Assembly: GCA_007449985.2 (NCBI GenBank)
Contig: VIIQ02000162.1
Location: 144,871 to 208,870 of the forward strand
Direction: 5' to 3'
DNA: 64,000 nucleotides
Source of the DNA: Desmodesmus armatus
Lineage: Eukaryota > Chlorophyta > Chlorophyceae > Sphaeropleales > Scenedesmaceae
The translations under genes and the position numbers were made by a program. The notes under the pieces were generated by a model. The model did not search any database. It was not told the DNA's origin and saw only the letters and a program-made list of their open reading frames with translations. Below are positions 12,635 through 25,772 of this stretch, one piece after another; the first letter of the stretch is position 1, and every line of letters starts with the position of its first letter.

Positions 12635-15347
12635 TCAGCTCAGAGCTGTCAGCAGACAGTAGCCCCGCACTGCCACACCCCCACCAGCAGACAGCAGGGT
12701 TGTCCGCCTGGGCAGCATGCCAGCGGCCGCCTCAGTTGCTGCACTGCCCCATGCGTTGGTGGTGTTGCCCAGGTCACCGGTGGTGAGGCGGCGTGGCTGC
12801 ATCAAGGGGTGTGGGGGCAGCAGGCCTGCAGCAGCACAGCAGCGCACACAACGCCACGGTAAGTCAGCATACCTAGTGATTTCGACCACACACAGGCAGC
12901 ATGCTGCACTGTCACATCACACTGAAAGTCACATGCGTTCACGTGCATACAATACAAAGACAGCCTGTTTGACTGGGATATATATTGCCATTCACCATCC
13001 GCGTGCGTGGTCAGGTGAAACTAGTACTCAAAGCTCAAGAGATGCAGGAAAGTTTGTCTAACCGCTTCAACACTCACTACCTGACCCCTCACCTGCATCA
13101 TACTGCACCATCAGCATCGCCAGTAGGTCATCAAAGTCCACAGCACTGGCAGGCCCCAACGGACCATCAACCACCACCTCCTTCAAAGCTGCAGCAACAG
13201 TCCCCGACCACTGCTGCTGCTGCTGCTGCGCCTGCTGCATCTGCTGCTGCTGCAGTGGTGTCAGAGGGCGCCCTTGAGGCACACCCACCGCTCCAGGACC
13301 CTCACCAGCTGCAGATGCCGCCCTGCTGCCGCTGCTGCCAGCAGCATCCAGCAGCTGCTGCCTGCCACCCAGTACTGCCGGCTGCTGCTCCAGTGCTGCC
13401 ATGCTGCTGACGTTGTAGACATTGCCCAGTAGGTCCAGCACACACTGCAGCGGCAGCAGCGCCCCGCTGGCCCCTGCCCAGTCCCGAAGGACACTCTTCC
13501 ATAGCCCTCCTGTCAGCTGCTTGGCTGCATGCAGGAGCAGCAGGAACTGCTGCCAGTGGGCCACACCCCAGGGGCTGGTGCTGCTGCGTGAGCCTGCTGG
13601 GGTGTGGGTGCCAGCCAGGCAGCAGAAGAGCGCCACCTTCACACTGGAGGGGGCCAGGCAGCGGCAGCTAACAAGCAGCCGTGTGATGGGGCCCTGCGGT
13701 GGAGGCACAAAGACGGCAGGCAGGCTCAGCACATGTGATCTGACGCCTGCTTTTCAGCTGGCTTGAGGCGCTCCTGTTCCACATCAGCTTTGCGAGGAGG
13801 CTGACAGGCCACTGAGATCGGTACACTGTCAAGAAAATAGTGTGTGCTGTCATATCCATCGATTCAACTACAGGGCATTAGGTTGCCTGCAACAAGACAG
13901 CCAGCATGCCAAGACAGTGCCATCCTCCGGCTGCCCACCTGCGGGTCTTTCCAAAGTGCTGCACTGTACGGCCGCATCAGCAGCCGCCCCTGCGCCTGCT
14001 GCTGCGGCTGCTGTGCAGGCGGGGTGTAGTGTGCCATCAGCAGATCAAACACAGTCACCGCAGCGCCCCCTCCAGCACCCAGCACACCCCCAAGCTGCCT
14101 CTGCAGCCCTCCCCCTGGGCCCTCCAGCTGGCTAAGGCCCCTCATGTAGATGCGCAGGATGGCCTCACTGGCTGCCTTGAGGTGCAGGGGCTGAGCCACA
14201 GCAGCATCAGGAAGGGACCTCAAGAATGCAAGCCACTGCGATTGCAGGGCCTCGTCACTCTGCACACCAACGTGCTGCCGTGCTGCCACGAGTGCTGCCC
14301 TGGCTTGGGTCCGCTCCACGACCAGCTGCATGCCTGCCAGCACCTCAGCTGCTGCCTCACGCAGCCATCTTTTCGGCTGAAGCTGCTGCTGCTGCTGCTG
14401 CCCTGCACCTCCACCATTGGTGTCGTCGCTTATCGTAGCTGCTTGACTGGTGCTAGTGTCGTTGCTGGTTGCATCAGCACCACTGCTGCTGTTGTGGGAT
14501 ATGGCCTGGTCGCTGGCAGCAGCTGCTGGGCCATCCAGTGCCTGTTGGAGGTCCCGGAGTGCTGCCTGTAGTGCCCCAACTGCCTCACCAGCAGCAGACA
14601 GGCACTGCCCACTGACAGCGGCTTCACTGCTGTGCAGCTGCTGCAGGTGTTCCGCCTCCTGCTGCAGCAGCTGCACCTCCAGCCGGGCTATCTGCACCTC
14701 CTGCTGCTGCACCTGCTGCTGAAGCACTTCCAACTCCTGCAGCATAACACACATGAACACACAACCCACAGCCTATTATTTGATGATCATGTAGCTATAC
14801 TGGGGTTGCAGCATCATGTAAGTGGACCTAATCTTGGCTGTCCAGCTTCCAACGCTGGTGCAGCTGAAGCATTTTGTGCTGGCAGTGTCACCACACTGCT
14901 CTGGGAGCTGCAGCTGCTGCAACCCCTCCGCCCCAATAGTCCTTAGTCAATGCAGTATTCCGGCAGAACAAGCAGCAGCTCGGCAGTGTTGCCGCCTGGC
15001 AGGCCGCCCGCACCTGCTGCTGGTCGGCCGCTAGGCACTCAAGCTCCCTGTGCCGCAGCATGACATCAATGTCCTGTGACGGGCTGCGCTGCAGCTGGTC
15101 AGCAGCGTCGTCCGCACCCTGCTGCTGCTGCTGACTGTACTGCTTGTCAGCACCAGCGATGTATACAGTGCCACCACGCCCACCACCAGCAGCACCAACA
15201 GCTGCAGACCTGACACTGGGCTGGGCCCCTTCTGCTGCTGCCGCCCAAGTGCTAGAACCGGCAGTCGCCCCAGCAGTTGCAGCACCAAGCACAGTCCCAG
15301 TGCCATCGTGCAAGCTCCTGCTGGCAGCACCAGTGCCGTGTTGTGAG

Positions 15348-15380
<33 letters not shown>

Positions 15381-18300
15381 GTAGCAGCCCCAATGCCGCT
15401 GCTGCGGGGGCTGACCTTGGGGCTGCTTCCTGTGCTGTCAGGAAGGCGCACACGCCTTGTGGGTGTAGCTGGCTTGCTTCCTGCTGCCGCTGTGCTGGGC
15501 CTGCTGCCCCTGATGTACGCTGCTGATGTGGGGCGACTGCCTGACGCACCCTCAGCACTGGGCGCAGACACCAACAGGTCCTGCACGAGGCACAGCACAC
15601 GCCAGCACAACACAACACAGCAGCACACGTTGTGTATGCATTATAACAACTTCATATATTGTGGCAATCGGAGTGAGCAACAGCACCTACTGTCAGTGGC
15701 GTGCATGTCTGGTGCCAAGCCTTAGAGGCAGGGCAACGCCAGGCCAGCACCCTGCGCAACAAATCACTCACAGCATCCAGCACCCCCCCCCCCCCGCCAT
15801 TTGCCGCCCGACCTTTGCTGTTTCCAGCTGGCTGAGTGTGCCGACGTGTCTGTCGGTCATGGCCTGCAGCTGCGTCTTGGTGCGCTGCAGCTTGCGCTTT
15901 GCCTCCTCCAGCTGACCCTTGGCAGCACTGCCCTCACGAACACTGACCTCAAGCGCCTGCATACAACATCAACAACGGCACAAGCACAGGGGGGAGGGGG
16001 CGCAGCGGACTGCCTGAGAGACAGGGAGGGCTGAGGGGAGGCCGAGTGAACTTTTGTGTCAAGAATTGTTGAGCGAGGGCACCATACTGATCCTGGGCAA
16101 GCTACCTGCACCTGGCGGTCAGCAGCCCATCCTCAGACTGTCACTCGTCAAGGCTTGCTGGGCGGCAGGCTGCCAGCTGCGTCTGTCCCTCCCCTAAAGC
16201 CCTGGACACATACAGTTTCGGTGTGTGGGTGTCAACATCCCAAGCATGGCTGTGCCAACTTCCTTGTCCACCACCAACCTGAACGTTCCCCCCTGGCCCG
16301 CAGCACCGTGCTGTGACAGCCTCACCTGCACCTCCCTGTTGAGCCCCGTGCACTGCGCCATCAGCTGCGTGTTGGCTGCCAGCAGCTGTGTGTGCTCCAG
16401 CTTGTAGGCGTCTACCTCAGACTGCAGACCAGCCTCGCGCGAGGTGGCGTGCTGCAACTGACGCTGCAGCTGGTCGTATTGCTCCTGCAGCACAACACAC
16501 GCATGTCTGTGTTACGCTGTCACCCGCTGTACGACAGCAATGTTCCTTACGGCTGCCACACTGCACGCAAGCAGCTGAATCAGCTGCCTCTGAAACACTT
16601 GACAGCCTCCCACCTGCAAGCGCTCCAGCTTGTGCAAGGCGGTGTCCCTCTCCACCTCTGCTGTTGACAGCTTGGGCTGCAGCGGCTGCAGGAGCTGCAC
16701 CTGCTGGGTGAGTGACATCACTTGCTCCTGCAGGGAGCTGAGCCGGCTGACATCCTCTGCAGCCTGAAAACACCAGGACAACACAGAATTAGACCCAGTG
16801 ACCGTGCAATACAACACATGGGTGCAGCTCTGTTGTATCTTGTCAGCATCGCCAATGAAAGAGGCAAGTTTGGTCAATTTGGGTGGGAAGGGAGGGACGG
16901 AATGTGGCAGTGCAGCGGGCCGCAGTCAGGGGATGTGAGGCCCAGCAGATTGTGGCATCACACCTGCGTCCTGGCCTGTTGCATGCTGGTCTCCGCTGCT
17001 GCTTTCTCTGCCTCAGCACGTGTGGTGCGCGCCTCCAGGGCCTCCCGCACAGCAACAGCCTTGGCATACATGGTGCGGGCATCATACAGCTCAGACTGCA
17101 CAGCACAAGCAGCACAGCGCAGGTCAGCCACCAACATTACTAAGGTGAGAGTGGCCAGGGCCAAGCTGCAACCTGGGATGCAGCAATGCAATGAACAAAG
17201 TGCCTGTGGTTACTGGCATGCAGAGGGGGATGTGCTGAGTTGACTGGGGTGCCTCCTGCCAGCCATGATGCCCTCCTGCACAGCTGTAAGGACGGGTCCG
17301 TATATTATATCAACACAGCCGTTATTTGCAACGGTAATTGATGCAGCCAGTTGGCTGCAACTCTGTTTCATGAGGCAATCAAGCAATCAGGCTGCACCTG
17401 ATTCTATGCCAGCTTAAGCTAGCTAGCTCAGCTTGGGCCTTCCTGTTGCATGCCTCAGCCCATGAGCTGCATGCTGTCACTGGCAAGCTGTGTCCTGCTG
17501 TTGCTGCGCAACCATGCATGCTGTACATATGCATGGCTGTGCATGAGCCATGCAGTCTCACCTGCAGGTCTGCCTTCTGTGCTGACTCAGCCCTGATCCG
17601 GTCCTCCATCTTGTCAAACTCACCCTGAAGCTCACGCACACGCACATGCTGCTCCTGCAAGCATAGGCAATGGACCAGACATACACAGCACCAATTGTGA
17701 CTTTCAATGTTGTGCAATGCTACAACATGCTACCCCATGCATGTGACGTGTGTGCACTTGAAGATGCAAAGGTTGCTTGCTGCAGTGCACAAGCAAAAAC
17801 ATCACGCCTGCTGCTTTGCTCCTTAGCAGGCCTTGTGCCGTAGCTTGCCTGAAGGAGCTGCTGTCAGCAAGTGGTACTCACCCTGGTGTGCTTGATGACA
17901 GTGTCCAGGGCGAAGCTGACCCCACCCAGCGGCCCCAGCTGCAGCCACACAGGGTCATCGTGGCTGGGCAGCTGCTGGCCCCCTGGCAGCCTCCCCATGG
18001 CCTTGCCTAGCAGCACCACCAGCTCACGGATGTGTGACAGCTCACCCTCCAGCTCAGCAACCCTGCACAGAGCAACATGTGCTTATTCACGCAGCTGCTA
18101 TCCCCTTGCTGCACTCGTCACACTGCAAGTTTTGAGTGTGCCTTTGTTGCTTACATCTCTACAAGCAGCAGGTTGCAATTGCAGTTTGTTGACAGCTTCC
18201 TGCATCCAACCTACATGTGTGTAGATTGGAGATTGGGCCATTACGATGGGGCATATGCCTCAGGCATAACAGCCTTCACACACCCCTTACCTGCTGCGCT

Positions 18301-19475
18301 GCTGTGCCAGCTGCTGCTGTTCCTGCTCCAGCTGTGCGCTGAGTGCAGCCACCCTGTCCTCAGCCTGTTGCCTGGCACCATCAACTGCCTGCAGCTGGCG
18401 TGCCTGGTCACCGTGCTGATCAACCCAGCGCCTGCAGGAGGGGAGGGGGAAAGGAAACATGTGCACAGCATCAGCCAGGCTGGCATCTGCTGAAACATCA
18501 CAAATTCAGCGCGGCAAGTGGTAGCCACGCCGCTTCATGATCCAGTGAAGATGTTGGATAATCAAACCTCAACGCAAGCAGCAACAGTGTGTTCTTGTTC
18601 CTGACCATGTTCAAAACTCAAGGACAGCTTCACTCACTGCTGTATGTCACGAGCTTCCTGCTGAGCACGTTCCAGTTGCTGCACTGTGCCAGTGTGCTGC
18701 TCCTGCAGCTCCTGGTGTTGCTGCTGTAGCTGTGACAGCTGCTGTGTCAGATCAGCCTTGCAGGTGCGCAGAGACGCCTCTTCATCTGCAAATGTGGCGA
18801 TCTCAGCGGCCTGCATATGTACACACAGCTAAGCTTGAATGCGTGTGGTTGCAGTCTCGAAGTCTGAGTACATGCACCAGTGAGCCTCGGTTAGACAACA
18901 TGACAGCCGGTGTGAGGGGCAAGCTGTGAGGTGCCGGAGTGAAGGTTCACCTGTTGTGAGCACACATGCTGGCTGTCCCTCAGCTCCTGCTGCAGACGAG
19001 TGATGTGGTCCCTGAGGCCTATGGCAATGACGTCATTCGCCCTGTACTCTGTCACTGCAGACTTCACCTGCAAATCAAGGTGTCTGGTCAGGCCCTGTGT
19101 GTAAATCAGCAGTTGTGGCAAGGAGCCTGAGCTGGCCACCAGATACTGCACACCTGCACTTGCAGCCTGTCACGTGATGTTGTGAGCTGTTGCAGCTGCT
19201 GCTGGCTGTCTGTGAGGGTTGCATGGGCGCTTGCAAGCTGCTGCTGCAGCTTGAGCACATCAGCGGTCAGCTGCTGCTTGTTGTCTGCCAGACCAGCCGC
19301 CTGCTGCTGCAGATGCAGGCGCTCAGCTTCGACCCTGTACAAACAAGTCGTGTGCAATCAGGCGCAAGATCCACAGCATGGAGCCAAAGGAGGTCTCTGA
19401 GTGTCGACAGCAGCACCTGTACAGCAGCTCCTTGAGCTTTCTGGTGTCTGCATCTGCAGCTGATGCCTCAGCCAT
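12635..19475 (-). CDS. Large coiled-coil protein of unknown function
   Basis: Fifteen exons join with matching phases to 1228 residues: 19417-19475, 19154-19334, 18951-19067, 18638-18810, 18291-18431, 17882-18062, 17562-17654, 16964-17095, 16614-16763, 16326-16484, 15813-15956, 15014-15580, 13939-14736, 13093-13693, 12635-12825. The ATG at 19475 gives MAEASAADADTRKLKELLYR. Residues about 20-510 are heptad-rich coiled coil with many Gln and Leu. Residues about 510-700 are a Ser/Thr/Ala linker with a Gln10 tract. A second coiled coil (ELEVLQQQVQQQE) leads to a helical C-terminal region. Two parts of that region look alike (VFDLLMAHYT and FDDLLAMLMVQYD), which may be a repeated module. I do not recognise the family. 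A cytoskeletal, ciliary or centrosomal scaffold is possible but not shown. The end is uncertain: see the frame at 12258-12700. Confidence 0.85.
15348..15379. repeat. (CTG)n coding microsatellite
   Basis: About ten CTG units inside the 15014-15580 exon of the coiled-coil gene, encoding a Gln10 tract on the minus strand. Confidence 0.9.
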
Positions 19476-19955
19476 GCTGGCACCAACAGGTTAGCCTGTG
19501 TGGTCACGACATGCAGGTTGGTTGAAGGAACATAACAGTACCTGAAAGTGCACGAGCCCACTTGACGAGTCTGAATCCTGAGGATTCCTCAAGGGCCTTC
19601 CCAAGTCAAATTGGCTGTTGGCAACTGTCAAGTGTCAGTCAAGCGTCGACCCAAGCTCAGCCTCAAGCTCAGCTTTCTGATGGTTTGTTTACTTTGATGT
19701 GGTTTACTTTGGAATCGGGACACGTTCTGGTCTGTTTCGCTTGGTGCCAGCTCTGACTGCTCTGAACACCACCAACAGCGTGGCACAACGTTGTCATTAT
19801 TGATTATTTGCAATGGGATTTTTATCATTGATACATCACATTTCATAGCCCATCAGTGACGTGGTGCGCACTTGTGGTGGCACTGCATCCGCAGTCAGCT
19901 CAGGAGGGCCCCAGGAGCAACAACCACATAGCAGTCAGGTCATAACAGCTGCAGT
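19476..19955. promoter_or_regulatory. Divergent promoter region
   Basis: Only 480 bp separate the start of the minus-strand coiled-coil gene from the first possible ATG of the plus-strand ICP55 gene, so both promoters must lie here. I see no clear TATA box. The 19780-19850 stretch is AT-rich compared with its surroundings. Confidence 0.5.
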
Positions 19956-22900
19956 ATGTTGCCCTGTCTGGTTGGGCGGCTCAGCAGCGCGGCATCCAGC
20001 TTGGCAGCAGCAGTAGGGTGGGAGCAGGAAGCCGCTGCTGCAGGCTCCTACACCAGTCTGCAGCTGAGAGGGCAGCAGCGGCGGGCCAACCTACCCACTA
20101 TACCCACCCGGAGGTGAAAATTTGGCTGTAGCTTAAAGCTTGTCAGAGGGCCCCCGCTAGTTGATTTGTGCTGGTGCTGACACTTGCCAAGCTGTACAAC
20201 ACATCGTACCTCACAATGGATGCGTATCCTTGATATCACCTGCTGACATGCAGCTCTTGGGCAATGGAGAACTAGCGCCGGGCCTGCATTACACAGAGCT
20301 GCAGCAGCGGCGCCAAAACTTGGCCAACCTGATGCCTCCTGGCAGCTTGGCCATCATCCCCGCAGCCAGTTTAGCATATGTGGCAGGCGTCATTCCTTAT
20401 CCCTACAGGCAGGATGCAGACTTCATGTACTTGACTGGTATCCAGCAGCAGGCAGTGGCCCTGATCAGGACTGGAGGTGAGCTCTCCTTGCAGATGTTGG
20501 GAAGGGGTGGGATACCTTTGATGGGTCTGACCCAAAGACAGGTGCAGTACAGGTGGAACATGGGCAGGTGCAAACGCCACCCTTTCAATAGCACCAATCA
20601 GCAGCAGCTGACAAACCTATGGGTTGTATGCTGTGCAGGCAATGGGGAGCATGAGTTTCAGCTGTTTGTGCCGTGGCCCAACTCAGAGGTGAGCTCAGAG
20701 GTGACTTCAGCTTGGCCTGCAGCACAGTACAGCACCTGTGCAACCAATCCCATTGACTCCAGCCGTCTCGTGAGCCTGCAAGCCACTTGCACACCATGCA
20801 GGTACTTACGACATGTACTTATTACCATGTACTTACGACAGATGTGCCACGCTGTTCCAGCCATGTTGCCCACCTGCTTGCTGTTTGGCTGTCTGTGGCT
20901 GCAGAAGGAGCGGTGGGACGGAGCATGGGTAGGGCAGCAGGCAGCTCAGCAGGTGTTCAAGGCAGACACTGTACATAACGTGATGGAGGTGAGGGGCCGG
21001 AGCTCGCAGCTGGTCCTGCAGCATGCAGCCTGATTACTCAAAGACGGCTGCATGGTCATGCAGCTGTGCAGGAGGTTGGCCGTCAGCAAAGGGCGTTTGT
21101 TTGAACAGCAAGGCGGCAGCGCAACATACTGAAATGGGTTCGCATCGGCAGCTCTGCAACATTCATTTGTTGACCCTTGAAGCCTTTCACCTGCACATGC
21201 TCTGCCTGCAGCTGCCGGAGCGTGTGAATCAGCTGTCAGCAAATGCAGGCCAGGTGCTGTTTGACTTCGACCGCATCAATGGCTATCAGTACGCACCGCT
21301 GCGCGGTGCGCTTCAAGCAGCAGCTGGTCGGGGCAAAGCAGTGCCGTTGAAGCCACTCATGCACAGGTGAGCTGGCAGGCATGCTGGTGGGGCCACGCTG
21401 CCCAGCAGTGGCCCGGCAACATGCAGGATTGCACATTCAGCCAGCACGCATGGCACAGGGATGAGTGCACCAGCTCTGGGCCTCTAGGCTCATAGCGGCC
21501 ATGTGGCATGTCTGCACTTCTTTCATGGAGCTGGAAAGACGCTGACAGCGATTGGACATGGAGCTTACACATGCTGGCCGTGCAGGGTGCAGCAGTGTTG
21601 CTGGCGCACCTGGCTGGCGCCTGGCTAGATGAAGCACTCGTCACTGCCGACTCAATAACGTTGGCCTTGCTTTTGCTGCCACAGGCTGCGCTGGGTCAAG
21701 TCCGCCGCTGAGATATCTCTCATGCGCACCTCCGCCAGCATAGCAGCGCACGCGCAGCGGCGCTGCATGCAGCTGTCGCAGGCGGGGTGCATGAGCGTGC
21801 GCTGGCAACAGAGTTTGAGTACAGCGTGAAGATGGCAGGTGCATCGCGGCTGGCGTACCCCACCATGGCTGGGGGCGGCTCTGACACTTGTACAATACAT
21901 TACGGCAGGAATGACAAGCGGGTGAGAACAGAGGCAGCCAGGCAAACAGCAACCATAGCATGGACCTTCGCATGAACTGATCCGAAGCTTTGTGCAAGTT
22001 TGACAGTAGGTTGCATACGCTGTTGCAGACAAAGATGGTTTGGCTGCTTGGTTGCAGACAAAGATGGTTTGGCTGCTTGAGTCCACCCAGCGAGTGCGCA
22101 AGGGGGCCGCAGCTAGCTTTGCCGGCATGGTATCGTCGGTGTACACAAGGCACAGGCAGCAAGGGGGCATGTTTGTCTGTGGGAGCTGCACTTGCACACA
22201 CCACTTGTCTGTGCTGGCGTGCAGGTGCATGGGGGCCAGATACTGCTGATGGATGCCGGTTGCGAGTACTTTGGCTACGCGTCAGACGTGACCCGCACCT
22301 GGCCCGTGGATGGGCGCTACACGCCAGAGCAGCGGCGAGTGTATGAGACCGTGCTGTCTGTGCGCCAACGGTGAGGCTGCAGCCAATGGCAGTGCCTACC
22401 TTATGCATGGGACGATCTACTACATGCGTCTGGGGTTGCTTTGTGCTGCCGGGATGGGCGCAGTGATCGCTGTGCTTGCTTGATTGGCTCGTTGGGAGCA
22501 GTGTCGCACACCTATGGTCAATGCAAGCCATGCAACAAAGGCCACAAAATCAAGGCTGGGAGGCCGCGAAGGCATGGATGTGTGAGCCATGGTGTGTGCT
22601 GGTCTGCCCTGCGCTGCTGTGGAACCTGGTGTATGCCTCATGCTTGTGGTTTGTGTGCTGTTGTGTCTGCAGGTGTCTTGAGCAGGCGTATCCTGGCAAC
22701 ACGCTGGCCAAGCTGCACAACCTGAGTGTGCAGCTGCTGTCTGAGGGGCTCAGGGACCTGGGCATCCTGCCTGGGGTCAGCCTGGACGACATCACTAGGG
22801 GGCTCTACAGGTGCGAAGGGGGAGGCTGATGGAGGGTGCCTCACCACCACAGTGGCACAATGCCAGCAGTTGTGACAGCGGGTCTTGTGACAGCGAACAG

Positions 22901-23909
22901 GGCCTTCACACTGTGTCAAGCAGCCATGAAAGGGGTTGAGTGCACAGCAGCAGTGGCAGCTTGAGGTGTCATTGGTTCCCATGTGAGCAGCATGGGTTGA
23001 CGCGGCAAGACCCTTGGCGGAACAAGGCTGCAGCACAGCTTTCTGTGTGAGTCAGGTGGGTCATGCAGAGTGCACAGTGGCTGTGGGGCTGCAATCAGTC
23101 TGGTCGCCCATTTAGACAAGCCGTAACATTGTCCCTCCTGCCGTCTGCTGTGGTTCTGTAGGGACTTCTACTGCCACTCTGTCGGGCACTACCTCGGCTT
23201 GGATGTGCACGACACCAACACCATTGGACCCTATCGCACGTTGGAGCCTGGTGTTGTGCTGGCGATCGAGCCTGGGCTGTACATCCCTGACCACCCGCAG
23301 TTTGGGCCCTATGCAGGCATTGGGGTGCGCATAGAGGATGACGTGCTCATCACACCCACAGGCTGTGAGGTGGGTTTGATACCGGTCAGGATGGTTCAGT
23401 ACCACACAGAACATCACAGCACAGGCAGTGGCAGCACAGTGCAGTACAGGCGTTGTGTTGCCATGGTTGTTGGCGTTGGGCTGCATGGCTGCAGCAGCCT
23501 GACAGCCCTCAGGGCCGGGGGCTGATGCTGTGTCCTTGAACTGGTGCCAGCCCCAGGTTGCAGTGGGGGCAGCACCTCAGTTCGTGAATTGTGCAGTGTT
23601 GGTTTCGCTTTACCCTGCTCATATATCGGTGACACACTGCATGTATCAACCATGCAAACTGCCTTTGTGTGTCTGCTCTTACCCAGCAACCCTTGTGCCG
23701 TGCCTCACCTAGCTGTTGTTTATTGCTGTCGCTGTGTGCAGGTCATGTCCAGTGGTGTGCCTGCGGACCCTGATCAGGTAGAGGCACTGGTTGGCTCGCC
23801 GGTGGAGGCCCCAGGCGGGCCTCTCTGGGCAGCAGCGGCTGGCAGCAGCAATGGCAGTGAGAGCGAGCCTCAAGAGCCTGCAGTGGCAGTGACAGCAGCC
23901 GTGGCGTGA
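19956..23909 (+). CDS. ICP55: Mitochondrial aminopeptidase P, ICP55/XPNPEP3 type
   Basis: M24B metallopeptidase. Family members trim one residue from mitochondrial proteins after presequence removal. Exons: 19956-20113, 20254-20476, 20639-20688, 20905-20988, 21212-21366, 21685-21921, 22225-22370, 22673-22810, 23162-23369, 23742-23909; about 520 residues. The N-terminal creatinase-like domain has GQPTHYTHPE, ELAPGL and QDADFMYLTG. All five metal ligands are present: two Asp in MDAGCEYFGYASDVTRTW, His in HSVGHYLGLD, Glu in AIEPGLY and Glu in GVRIEDD. Two frame problems remain. The ATG at 19956 opens a presequence-like [19 protein letters not shown], but the conserved GQPTHYTHPE lies in another frame that has no ATG after an upstream stop. 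In the sixth exon, the G run at 21784-21787 is one base short of keeping SQAG joined to VHERALATEFEY. The tail after the catalytic domain is short and Ala/Ser-rich. Confidence 0.93.
22022..22079. repeat. 29-bp perfect tandem duplication in an ICP55 intron
   Basis: Two adjacent identical 29-bp units (22022-22050 and 22051-22079), each holding gttgcagacaaagatggttt. Each contains a TTGCAG acceptor-like site. Confidence 0.95.
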
Positions 23910-25772
23910 CAGTGGCGCTGGTGACGCAGCTGCAGGGTATGACAGGCTGGGTTCTGGAAGAGTGGCGCTCTTGCTGCTGCCATGACTGCAGCTGATTGGA
24001 GGGTGTGCATGGCACGTTGCAGCATCCTGCAGCGTCTGTGCTGTGCTGTGACATGCTTGACGTTCATGCTGATGGCCCAACTGAACCTTGCGCAGTTGCT
24101 GCTGAAGCAGGCGACACTACGCAACGTCATGTGTGCTTGTTGTCATTCTTGGGCTGTCATGTCATTGCATGGCTGGTTGGGCAGTGAGGTCCAACACGCA
24201 GTGTTACTAAGCATGTTGCTGCGATGCAACCGTTATGAGGGCATGTGAGTGACATTTCTGAGTGCGCAGTGTTGTTAGTGTCCTCACTTGCTATGATGTG
24301 CACATGCAGTGCTGGCCTCCTGCTGCCAGCAGCCTGGTGGCTGATTCATTTGCCCCTGCAGCGGACTGCCCAATTGGGCAGGAAAGGTTGTCAGTGGACA
24401 TGCCCTTGGGGCATGGGCAGCAACAGCTAGATCTGTTGGTCACTCTGTATCATATTGGCATTATGATGAGATTGTGTGTTTTTGCATGCTCATCCTGCAT
24501 GTACTGCCGCTGTATTGTTTCATGCAGTGTGCACACATCCATGTGTGATACACATTCAGTCGCGTCACACATTCATGCGCGCATGCTCGCACACGCATAA
24601 TCACGCACGCTTACGCTTGGGAGTGGTTGATGTGTGGGCCACACTGCTAGGGAGGCTCCCCTGGTGATAGTGGCCATGCCGCTTGTGATACCGTACGCGT
24701 AGTTGTACGGTGATTGCCTGCATATGCCTGTGGCTGTATGAGGCTATTTGTAGGATCGGCGGCACACCGAGGAGGGTGTGAAAAAGCTGGTTTTGTAACC
24801 GTTACATGGCATCTCAGCGCTGCAGCTGCTGCCTGTGCAGGCACTGTGCTCAAGTAGCCTAGAGGCTCTGGTGCAACGACCAGCAAAGCTGGGGTCCTGG
24901 TGAGACTTGCCTTGCTGCCTGTTGCAGAGTGTGTTTGACAGGGTGTAACCTTAATGTCTTGCTGCCACTTTGCCTTCAGAAGCAGGCAGGCATCTTGACA
25001 ATGTGTGTTTGGCCGCCTCTAGTTCAGAAGCGCACCACCTTCCACCAAGGAAACAGCATCCTTTCTCTGATGCGAGCATTGTGATGCGAGCATGAGACAG
25101 TGACAGTGACACAGTGTATGGTAGCAAATCAATCTCAAGCTGATCACATGCCAATCAGTTTGTGCTGCACTGGCAGCACACTTGGGGTCACAGCCTGCTT
25201 CCATCCTCCTGTACAAAATGGTCAGATGTGAAGCTGCAATAGTCAGCATGCTGGTCAACAACCATCTGTCATACAACAATACTGAGGGGGGGGACGAAAC
25301 ACGGCCAACACAGCTGCTGGCGTGCAAGCCTTGCATGGCCCATGCCAGTAAACACTCATGGCAACATTCCCCAAAAGTCTGAGTCAGTAGGGTGGCTCAA
25401 GGCTCTGCCGCAGTGGCAAGCGGGGCCCTTGGTGGGGTGGGTGCACCAGGAGGCTCTTACGGCACACACCATGTGCCTGTGCTGCTTTTTGCTGATGCAT
25501 ATATGCAGTTATCATGCCGCAATGGCTGGCACACAGGAAGCCAGAACACACACAGTCGCGCTGCCTTGACATGCTCGGCGCTAGAACGTCCAGGAACAAT
25601 TGCCAAGGGTACAGCCTCCCCGTCTTCAACTCAGCATCTGGCGCGTTGCCAAGGAAAGAAGCATGCTGCTGCACGAAAAACTGCCATCTGCAGCATCCTG
25701 GGCCACAACAACATCAGGCCCCCAGCTGCTTTACCAGACAGGGCCAGGCTGCACCTGTATTGGCGGGTGAAC
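23910..25772. other. Convergent intergenic region (ICP55 and amine oxidase 3' flanks)
   Basis: The two genes point toward each other here, so it should hold both 3' untranslated regions. A TGTAA, the usual green-algal polyadenylation signal, lies near 24795 on the plus strand. Some frames stay open for 60-200 codons but show no conserved motif and no matching splice structure. I call no gene. Confidence 0.5.

Noticed and set aside
21641..22531. 296-codon minus-strand frame
   Set aside because: It overlaps three ICP55 exons that carry metal-binding residues on the plus strand.
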